Assembly (NCBI GenBank): GCA_030042795.1
Contig: JASHYZ010000398.1
Span: 1 to 9,262, forward strand
Source of the DNA: Terriglobia bacterium
GTDB lineage: Bacteria > Acidobacteriota > Terriglobia > UBA7540
Reading direction: 5' to 3'
Length of the DNA: 9,262 nucleotides
This document shows, in pieces, positions 1-6,019 of the stretch. The translations under genes were made by a program, and so were the position numbers. Under the pieces are notes generated by a model. The model was given only the letters and a program-made list of their open reading frames with translations, searched no databases and was not told the origin of the DNA. Within the stretch, counting starts at the first letter, position 1. The number at the start of each line of letters is the position of its first letter.

Positions 1-1507
1 TCTGGCGTTCCCGCACTTCGGCCAGCGCCTTGGCGATCACGGTGTCAATAAGGTCATCGGCTTTCACGCCGAGGCCGCGGCGGCCTGAGACTTCCACGTA
101 GCCGCGCCCGGCGTCCTCAGCATCCGGCTCGATTCCCAAAGAGCTGGCGGCGTCAAGCGAGAGGTTCACCACTTCGTAGGAAAAGTGATGAAGATGAGCG
201 GCCTGATTCTCGTAACCGAGCTCGCGAAACGCAGCCGCCACCACCTGCTGCAGGTAGGATTGCCGGCTGTCAATCACCGCATAAGCCTCCGAGGCCTTTC
301 CGAAGGCCGGAGCGGCGGTCGGCGCTGGCGACACGCTGGTGCGCCACAGGTGCTGCCCGTCAGGATACGCATAGAACAGCTCATATCCAAAGTCGCGGCC
401 GAGCAGCCCGAATTTCCAAAGGTGATAAGCAATGTCCTTGCCGACGTAAGTGACCGTGCCGTTGGAGCGGACAATAATCTTCACATCCGGTTCGGTATTC
501 TCTTCGGCCTCGACCGCGTTGCTCTCGGACGCAATCTCGTCTCCGTTCGCGCCTGCCGCATCACCGTCGCTCGCCAGGCTCATCACCCAGCACCCTTTGT
601 TCTTGCCCGAATCTTCGAAACGCAAGGCGCCGCGCTCTTGAAGCAGAGCGAAGGCGTACTTCCAGAAGTCAAGGCGGAGAATCTCACTCTCCTGCACCAG
701 CAGGTCGTAACGGATTCCCAAGCGCTGCACGGTCTCAAGATGCAATCGCAAGATGGCGGTTGAAATCACCTCGGCCATGGCGGCCAATTCATCATGACCT
801 TCCTCGATGGCCTTGAGCGTATTGGCTCGCCGGTTGACGAGGCTCGAATCATCCTGGTAGGCCTGCGTGACGCGCGCGTAAAGATCCCAACAGTAATAGT
901 CGAAGCGCACTGACGGATCTTCGGTGAGCGCTCGCACCTCTGCCGCACTCTTCTTTTCGAGGTAGGCGAAGCCCACCGCGACGTCGGCAACCTGAACGCC
1001 TGTGTTATCGATGTAGTTCTGCACCTCCACTTCGCGGCCGGTGAAATGAAGGAGGCGCGTAAAGGTGTCGCCCAGGACGGCGTTTCGCAGGTGACCCACG
1101 TGCGCGGCCTTGTTCGGGTTGATGCTGGTGTGCTCCACCAGGACTTTTCCGGCCTCCGGACGAAACTCGCTCCGAACGGCACCTTCCTGATCGGCAGCGA
1201 CGCGGGTGTCGAATAAGGAGGCAGCCAGCCCCGCCCGATCCAGGTAAAGGTTAAGATAGCCGGGCCCTGCCACGCTAAGCCGGTCGACGCCTTCAAGCGG
1301 CAGCATGCGCGCGGCCACGGCTTCGGCAATCTTACGCGGAGGCTGACGAAGCTGTTTGGCGAGCTCAAAACAGTTCGTGATTGAGATTTCGCCCAGATCG
1401 ACGTTGGGCGGAAATCCAAGCGACGGCGTCTCCGCGTGGATTCCGAACAACTCCTGAACCACCTCTACAAATCGCAGGCGCACTTTCTCGAGGATGCCGA
1501 GATACAA
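1..1507 (-). CDS. argS: Arginyl-tRNA synthetase, N-terminal 502 residues (3' end beyond left edge)
   Basis: Class I aminoacyl-tRNA synthetase that charges tRNA-Arg with arginine in the cytoplasm. The minus-strand frame is open without a frameshift from 1507 to the window edge. Residues 1 to about 110 form the N-terminal tRNA-binding domain. The nucleotide-binding signature HVGH is at residues 136-139 (bases 1091-1102), within NPNKAAHVGHLRN. The ArgRS-typical stretch around YVGKDIAYHLWKFG is at about residues 356-369, and SYLQQVV..ELGY lies further on. The KMSKS-equivalent loop reads EVSGRRG (about 472-478), without the canonical lysine, as in some ArgRS subtypes. Residues about 306-341 are an acidic, Ala/Glu/Asp-rich insert. 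The anticodon-binding DALR domain must lie off the window. The start is TTG at 1507-1505, because GGGAGGG (1519-1513) sits 5-6 bases upstream. An in-frame stop at 1576-1574 limits the alternatives to GTG at 1561 or 1483. Identity is firm; the start is likely. Confidence 0.95.
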   Translation of the reverse strand, partial: MYLGILEKVRLRFVEVVQELFGIHAETPSLGFPPNVDLGEISITNCFELAKQLRQPPRKIAEAVAARMLPLEGVDRLSVAGPGYLNLYLDRAGLAASLFDTRVAADQEGAVRSEFRPEAGKVLVEHTSINPNKAAHVGHLRNAVLGDTFTRLLHFTGREVEVQNYIDNTGVQVADVAVGFAYLEKKSAAEVRALTEDPSVRFDYYCWDLYARVTQAYQDDSSLVNRRANTLKAIEEGHDELAAMAEVISTAILRLHLETVQRLGIRYDLLVQESEILRLDFWKYAFALLQERGALRFEDSGKNKGCWVMSLASDGDAAGANGDEIASESNAVEAEENTEPDVKIIVRSNGTVTYVGKDIAYHLWKFGLLGRDFGYELFYAYPDGQHLWRTSVSPAPTAAPAFGKASEAYAVIDSRQSYLQQVVAAAFRELGYENQAAHLHHFSYEVVNLSLDAASSLGIEPDAEDAGRGYVEVSGRRGLGVKADDLIDTVIAKALAEVRERQ

Positions 1508-2100
1508 AAAAACCCTCCCGTCTTTGACCGCTCGATTCCCGAAGCGCCTGCCCGGTCTCACTGCGTCACGTTGTCAGCAGGTTTTTCACGGTGGGCGGCA
1601 GTAACCAGCATTGTTGCAGAAAAACACGCCTGCAGAAAAAACTTTGAGGCTCAGTGGAGGACCCCGCTGACAGACCCCGGACAATAAGTAGGCTAGTAAC
1701 ATGTAGCCTCCCCCGCCGCCCGGGCCGCATTCGGTCTTGGGTTTGCAGCGCCTGTGGAACCGGACCGTCTCACGGTAAGCCGATGACGCTGGCCAAAGAC
1801 GCAGGCGCGACAGCCTTCACTTCTGGCTCTTAAGAACGAAAATCTGCAACTACTTAGACTAGCACTGCTACGGCACTTCCTCTTCTCAAAAAAGCCTTGA
1901 AAGGAAACGCGAGATGGCATTGGTACCCCCATTTTGGCCATTTGGCCTATGTGATTTGCCGCCCGGCTGCCGGCTAGTATATCTCGATCGCCTCGCGCCA
2001 CCCCGGCGATAAAGAAATAGCAGTAACAAACAAAATGGACGGAGAGAGCGTTAACACGCCGATAGAAACACAACCGGAGCGATTAGGCCACGGAAGAGAC

Positions 2101-2125
2101 GCGGACCGTAAAGGCGGCGGTCCGC
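2101..2125. repeat. Perfect inverted repeat / hairpin upstream of padR
   Basis: GCGGACCG (2101-2108) and CGGTCCGC (2118-2125) form a perfect 8-bp stem around a 9-base loop. No T-tract follows on either strand, so it is not a standard intrinsic terminator. It lies about 125 bp before the padR start and could be a protein-binding palindrome or an RNA hairpin. Its function is unknown. Confidence 0.5.
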
Positions 2126-2198
2126 ACTATGAATTCTCTCCCAAATACGTGTGCGCTATCCGCTTCGATTTTGTTCTTGATTTCTGAATGCGGGATGT

Positions 2199-2236
2199 TG
2201 TAAATACTTTAGGTGTGATATGTAAATGAATTAGGT
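2199..2236 (+). promoter_or_regulatory. Tandem 22-bp-period repeat, candidate PadR operator/promoter
   Basis: The motif TGTAAAT-N3-TTAGGT occurs twice, at 2199-2214 and 2221-2236, with a period of 22 bp, about two turns of B-DNA. Thirteen of the 16 positions are identical between copies. A palindromic GTATAC (2235-2240) overlaps the end of the second copy. The pair ends 13 bases before the padR ATG. PadR-family regulators commonly autorepress by binding near their own promoter, so this is a reasonable operator candidate. A weak promoter with TTGATT at 2177-2182 and TAAATA at 2201-2206 (18-bp spacer) would overlap the first copy. The repeat is directly visible; its role is inferred. Confidence 0.45.
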
Positions 2237-2249
2237 ATACGTGGAAACC

Positions 2250-2579
2250 ATGAGTAAGCCATCGGATTTGATCCAAGGGACGCTCGACCTGCTGATCCTC
2301 AGGACGATTTCGCTTGAGCCGAGGCACGGTTGGGCCATCGCCAAGCGCATTGAGCAGGTGAGCGAAGAAGCGCTTCAGGTCACGCAGGGGGCTTTGTACC
2401 CGGCGCTCCATCGTCTGGAGCAGCAGGGTTGGGTGCGCGCGAAATGGCGCACCAGTGAGACGGGACGCGAGGCGAAATTCTACGAACTTACGCGGACAGG
2501 CTGCGTTCAGCTTGAAAAAGAGCTGGCGCAGTGGGAGCGCCTCTCAAGCGCGGTCGGGCTGGTGATCCGCACGGCATAG
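2250..2579 (+). CDS. PadR-family transcriptional regulator (ADOP-linked type)
   Basis: A 109-residue DNA-binding repressor-type protein. Residues about 8-80 form the PadR winged helix: DLIQGTLDLLIL (helix 1), HGWAIAKRIE, the recognition-helix region QGALYPALHRLEQQGWV (46-62), and a wing ending in REAKFYELTRTG. A C-terminal helix of about 83-100 is the usual dimerisation element. Length and sequence match the short PadR proteins found next to large orphan permeases in Acidobacteriota. The start chosen is ATG 2250, giving MSKPSDL, the usual N-terminus of this group. A GTG at 2241 in the same frame is possible but would add only three residues. The Shine-Dalgarno sequence is poor (GTGGA at 2241-2245). 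The stop is followed after 12 bp by the permease start, so the two genes are probably co-transcribed and PadR likely controls the permease. The signal it senses is unknown. Confidence 0.93.
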   Translation: MSKPSDLIQGTLDLLILRTISLEPRHGWAIAKRIEQVSEEALQVTQGALYPALHRLEQQGWVRAKWRTSETGREAKFYELTRTGCVQLEKELAQWERLSSAVGLVIRTA

Positions 2580-2591
2580 GGGAGCGCTGAC

Positions 2592-5285
2592 TTGAAGCTT
2601 GAACGCTGGTGGAACTTGTTGCGGATGCAGCTTCGCTCATTCCTTCGGCGGCGTCGAGTGGAAGGTGAACTTGACAAAGAGCTGCGTTTCCATCTCGAGC
2701 GGCAGACTCAGGAAAACCTGACAGCCGGCATGACGGCCACCGAGGCGCGTTATGCTGCGAGGCGCCGGCTAGGCGGCCTGGACCAGATCAAAGAGGAGTG
2801 CCGAGATATGCGCCGTACAAACTACGTTAACAACCTCGCGCAGGACCTTCGCTATGCGGCGCGGACTCTTCTGAAAGCTCCTGGCTTTGCCGCGGTGGTA
2901 ATTTTGACGCTAGGGCTCGGCATCGGCGCCAATAGCGCCATCTTCAGTGTAATCGACGGCGTTTTGCTGAAGACGCTGCCTTATCCGCAGCCCGACCGCA
3001 TCGTTCGGGTGTTCTTCAGCAGCGACACCTATCCGAAGTTTCCGCTGAATCCGTTCGACTTTCGCGACTTTCGGTCGCGCAACCACACGTTTGAGGCATT
3101 GGCCGCCTTTACGCGCAGCGACGTTCAGCTCTCGGGATCGGGTGAGCCCGTGCGGCTGTCGGCCTTCCGCGTGACGGCAGGGTACTTTAAAGCGCTCGGT
3201 ATCGGTCCTGCATTCGGACGCGAGTTCGATGAGAACGATGAACTCCCTGGCAACGGCAGCCTGGTGATCCTGAGTGATCGGGCCTGGCGCAAAGAATTCG
3301 GAGCTGCACCCGACATCGTTGGACGAAAGATCACTCTCGATTCACAGCCTGTCACGGTCGCCGGCGTCATGCCCCCGGGTACGGAACATCCGGGGAACAG
3401 TTACCACGCGCTGCCCTACGGCGATTCAGTGGATGCCTGGCTGCCTTTCACTTTCCAGGGGAGCCCCAGCGATCGCGGCTCGCACTTCATGGAGGTGATC
3501 GGACGGTTGAGGGGCGGCGTTACGCCTGCACAGGCACAAGCGGAAATGAACACCCTGCTGGCCGAGATTGGCCGGGAGCACGGCGGCTATGAGGGCTGGC
3601 ACATGCTTGTGGTGCCGCTCTATCACGACATCGTGGGGCCCGAGGAGCGTCTGCTTCTGGTCCTATTGGGAGCGGTCGGCCTCGTGTTGCTGATCGCCTG
3701 CGCCAACGTCGCCAACCTGCTGATGGCGATGGCGACGGCGAGACAGCGTGAGATCGCGGTACGAGCGGCTCTCGGAGCGCCCCGGTCGCGCCTTGTGCGG
3801 CAGATGCTAACCGAGAGCCTGCTAATTGCGTTCCTTGGCGGCGCGCTGGGCATCGCCCTGGCGGTGGGTGGCGTGCGGACGCTGGTCTCGTTGCTGCCGG
3901 CAGACTTTCCTCGTGCGGATTCAATCCACGTTAACGGGGTTGTTCTTGCGTTTACCATGCTGATCGCCGTGGCTGCTGGCTTTGTTTTCGGTCTCGCGCC
4001 CGCTTTGGAGGCGGCGCACGCGGACCCGCAGCAAGGCCTCCGCGAGGGCGTCCGTGGGTCAACGGCCAGTGCCCGGCATCTTCGGTTGCGAAACGTCCTT
4101 GTGGTGGCTGAGGTTTGCTTGGCTTCGGTGCTGCTTATCGGCGCGGGGCTGATGTTGCGCAGTTTCGTCAACCTTCTGCGAACTGATCCCGGTTTCCGGC
4201 CGGACCATGTTCTGACCGCAGCGCTCACCCTGCCCTACGTCACGTATAAGACACCCACCGCCATGGCCCGGTTCGAAGACCAGCTCACCACCAATCTCGC
4301 AGCGGCGCCCGGCGTGAAGTATGCCGGCATGGGCACAGACTTACCTTGGACGGGTTACGACGAAAACATCGGCGGCTTCACGATCCAGGGCAAAACGCCG
4401 CCGCCGGGGGAAGGATTCGTGGAAGGATTCCACGGCAGGTACCACGTCGCGACCCCGGACTACTTTCGTGCCTTAGGCATACCGCTGGTTCGGGGGCGGT
4501 TCTTTACCAAGGCCGACAATCCGGATGCGGCCCAGGTGATGATCATCAATTCCACCATGGCCCGGCTCTATTGGCCGCATCAGAATGCGCTCGGCGCGCG
4601 AATCGCCTTCACCGACACCCCGAAAGAAAAGGATTGGATGACCGTGGTTGGAATCGTGGGCGACGTCAAGGACAATCCCGCCGCGAGCGGCGCGGAGCCT
4701 GCTTTCTGGTGGCCGGCGTTGCAGGTGCCGTTTGTAGCGAATGGCGGGGTGATGTCTATTGCTGTTCGCTCCGACTCCGGCGCGACGCAGCTCGCCAGTG
4801 TGCTGCGGCGCGAAGTGCATCGTCTTGACCCCACCCTGGCCGTGGCCGACTTGCGTCTAATGGATCAGATCACGGATGCCAACGTCGCTACCGCCCGCTT
4901 CGCTCTGTTTCTGGTAGGTCTTTTTGCCGCGCTGGCCATTGCCTTGGCGGCCATCGGGACTTATGGCGTGATCTCGTACTCCGTCAGCCGCCGGACTCAT
5001 GAATTCGGGCTGCGCCTGGCTTTGGGCGCGACCCGCTGGCACGTGGTACGCCTGGTGCTGGGCCAAAGCGCTGTCTTGGCGGCAACCGGCGTCGCGCTTG
5101 GACTTCTTGGCGCCCTGGCTTTGGCTCGCGTGCTGCGAAGCTTGATTTACGAAGTTAGTCCGGCTGATCCCATCACCTTCGCGACGACCGCGCTCGTTGT
5201 CCTTGCCGTGGCCGCCCTTGCTTGCTACCTGCCGGCCCGCCGGGCGACCGAGGCTGATCCGATGAGCGCCCTGCGAGCAGAGTGA
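2592..5285 (+). CDS. ADOP-type duplicated MacB/FtsX permease without ATPase
   Basis: An 897-residue inner-membrane protein built from two MacB-like permease halves. Residues about 5-75 are a charged cytoplasmic N-terminal region typical of acidobacterial orphan permeases (ELRFHLERQTQ, EARYAARRRLGG). The predicted membrane segments are about 98-118, 353-377, 408-432, 448-470, 501-523, 768-796, 824-848 and 862-882. Between segments 1-2 and 5-6 lie large periplasmic MacB_PCD-type domains (about 120-350 and 525-765). The two FtsX modules carry REIAVRAALGA (387-397) and HEFGLRLALGA (803-813) after their first helices. The start is TTG 2592, with GGGGAG at 2579-2584 seven bases upstream. No ATPase gene is present in the window, which is normal for this family. 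Family role and substrate are unknown; the MacB relationship suggests mechanotransmission or efflux of peptides, lipids or toxins. Identity is firm, function is not. Confidence 0.93.
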   Translation: MKLERWWNLLRMQLRSFLRRRRVEGELDKELRFHLERQTQENLTAGMTATEARYAARRRLGGLDQIKEECRDMRRTNYVNNLAQDLRYAARTLLKAPGFAAVVILTLGLGIGANSAIFSVIDGVLLKTLPYPQPDRIVRVFFSSDTYPKFPLNPFDFRDFRSRNHTFEALAAFTRSDVQLSGSGEPVRLSAFRVTAGYFKALGIGPAFGREFDENDELPGNGSLVILSDRAWRKEFGAAPDIVGRKITLDSQPVTVAGVMPPGTEHPGNSYHALPYGDSVDAWLPFTFQGSPSDRGSHFMEVIGRLRGGVTPAQAQAEMNTLLAEIGREHGGYEGWHMLVVPLYHDIVGPEERLLLVLLGAVGLVLLIACANVANLLMAMATARQREIAVRAALGAPRSRLVRQMLTESLLIAFLGGALGIALAVGGVRTLVSLLPADFPRADSIHVNGVVLAFTMLIAVAAGFVFGLAPALEAAHADPQQGLREGVRGSTASARHLRLRNVLVVAEVCLASVLLIGAGLMLRSFVNLLRTDPGFRPDHVLTAALTLPYVTYKTPTAMARFEDQLTTNLAAAPGVKYAGMGTDLPWTGYDENIGGFTIQGKTPPPGEGFVEGFHGRYHVATPDYFRALGIPLVRGRFFTKADNPDAAQVMIINSTMARLYWPHQNALGARIAFTDTPKEKDWMTVVGIVGDVKDNPAASGAEPAFWWPALQVPFVANGGVMSIAVRSDSGATQLASVLRREVHRLDPTLAVADLRLMDQITDANVATARFALFLVGLFAALAIALAAIGTYGVISYSVSRRTHEFGLRLALGATRWHVVRLVLGQSAVLAATGVALGLLGALALARVLRSLIYEVSPADPITFATTALVVLAVAALACYLPARRATEADPMSALRAE

Positions 5286-5514
5286 GAAAGAGCGGGCAGC
5301 GCTGAGGTGCGCGCAGCTTTTCCGTGAAGATCCCTCAATAAATCTTTTTATCTTTTCGTTATTGCAACGGTTGTTTGCCGGTGTTAACGTAGGTCACGCA
5401 TTCAATGAGCTCTTGCCCTGCCACCCCGCGTAGGCTGAGAAAACTGGAACCCGTTCACAGGTCGCTGGGCCGCGCGTTAACGGATGCTTGGGCCTCGGCG
5501 CGGCAAGAGAGATT

Positions 5515-5561
5515 GTCAGACTCGCGCGGAGATGATCCCTTTCGAAGGGAGCGAGACTGAC
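5515..5561 (+). promoter_or_regulatory. Long leader hairpin enclosing the ribosome-binding site
   Basis: GTCAG-A-CTCGC (5515-5525) pairs with GCGAG-A-CTGAC (5551-5561): ten base pairs with one A-A mismatch in the middle. Inside it, TCCCTT (5536-5541) pairs with AAGGGA (5545-5550) around a TCG loop and stacks directly on the outer stem. Ten unpaired bases (5526-5535) bulge on the 5' side only. The structure ends two bases before the ATG at 5564. The only Shine-Dalgarno-like sequence, GGGAG (5547-5551), is in its 3' arm. If folded in mRNA it would hide the ribosome-binding site. It could be a translational switch, a processing site or a protein-binding palindrome. The pairing is visible; the role is inferred. 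Confidence 0.5.
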
Positions 5562-5563
5562 GG

Positions 5564-5983
5564 ATGGCAGACAATCCCTTCGTGGGTAGTTGGACTTATC
5601 GAAGTCTCCTGAACGACCCAGATATCTCAACTCCTTTTGACAAGCTGGAGTTTGGTGTCGGAACCCTCGTAATCGACGATGGACCGTCTGACCAACTTAC
5701 GGGCACAATCGGCGGCGAGGGATGGTTACTGACGCTCCGCGGCTCGCGCTCCTACGGCTCGCCCGCACAGGTGCGCTTTCAGGGGAAAGGTCTTGTTGGG
5801 GACGAGGAATGGATTTACGACTACATCGGATGGCTTGTGCCGGTGTGGCCCGGGAGTACCGACGCGCTCGACCGCGCCGCCATCGTTGGCTCAGTTACGC
5901 GCACCATCGCGCACTCCTCGAGCAACGGAGGCGTCGCGCCCGCCGGCGTGGTGGCCTCATTCTACGCCGTCCGCGTGAAATAG
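5564..5983 (+). CDS. Small hypothetical protein, probably beta-rich, first gene of a copper oxidase cluster
   Basis: I do not recognise a named family for this 139-residue protein. It has no cysteine, no signal peptide and no membrane segment, so it appears cytoplasmic. Many short alternating hydrophobic stretches separated by Gly/Asp turns suggest a small beta-barrel or sandwich. Examples are NPFVGSWTYRSLL (4-16), KLEFGVGTLVIDD (27-39), GWLLTLRGSRSYG (53-65), AQVRFQGKGLVG (68-79), EWIYDYIGWLVPVWP (82-96), AAIVGSVTRTI (105-115) and VVASFYAVRVK (129-139). The NPFVGSW opening is reminiscent of lipocalin- or avidin-like barrels, but that is only a shape analogy. Its stop is 36 bp before the multicopper oxidase start, so the two are probably co-transcribed. 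Its natural protein composition supports a real gene. It might be a chaperone, accessory or binding subunit for the oxidases; this is a guess. Start ATG 5564 fits the leader hairpin directly in front. Confidence 0.75.
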   Translation: MADNPFVGSWTYRSLLNDPDISTPFDKLEFGVGTLVIDDGPSDQLTGTIGGEGWLLTLRGSRSYGSPAQVRFQGKGLVGDEEWIYDYIGWLVPVWPGSTDALDRAAIVGSVTRTIAHSSSNGGVAPAGVVASFYAVRVK

Positions 5984-6019
5984 CGGGGGGATCAATCCAG
6001 ATTCTAAGGGAGGTGTCCT

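Larger units (their letters stand above)
1508..2249. other. Divergent intergenic region between argS and padR, no convincing gene
   Basis: About 740 bp separate the start of argS (minus) from the start of padR (plus). Open frames exist on both strands (for example 1693-2073 minus and 1436-1687 plus). They have no good ribosome-binding site, have Arg/Ser/Cys-rich shadow-like composition and resemble no family I know. No tRNA T-loop pattern or recognisable riboswitch core was seen. Small repeats are present: TGCAGAAAA twice (1615-1623 and 1631-1639) and TTTGGCC twice (1933-1939 and 1941-1947). The right end becomes AT-rich (2160-2240), which fits a promoter zone for padR. No convincing argS promoter could be picked on the minus strand. 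Confidence 0.6.

Noticed and set aside
766..1419. Minus-strand open frame of 217 codons
   Set aside because: It is a shifted frame inside argS; the true frame gives the HVGH motif and other ArgRS signatures.
1436..1687. Plus-strand open frame of 83 codons
   Set aside because: It overlaps the start of argS on the other strand, lacks a ribosome-binding site and has no recognisable content.
1740..1900. Riboswitch-like look (short hairpin ACCG-TCTCA-CGGT and repeated GACGC)
   Set aside because: Checked by eye against cobalamin and c-di-GMP core patterns; no consensus core is present and the stems are very short.
1693..2073. Minus-strand open frame of 126 codons in the argS-padR spacer
   Set aside because: No Shine-Dalgarno sequence at its start, composition rich in Arg, Ser and Cys typical of shadow frames, and no resemblance to a known family.
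2241..2252. Upstream GTG start for padR
   Set aside because: It adds only three residues (MET before MSKPSDL) and would overlap the only Shine-Dalgarno-like bases; ATG 2250 matches the usual family N-terminus.
5290..5360. Possible terminator after the permease (GCTG-N9-CAGC followed by TTTT at about 5301-5321, then T-rich sequence)
   Set aside because: The stem is only 4 bp with a large loop, too weak to call an intrinsic terminator.
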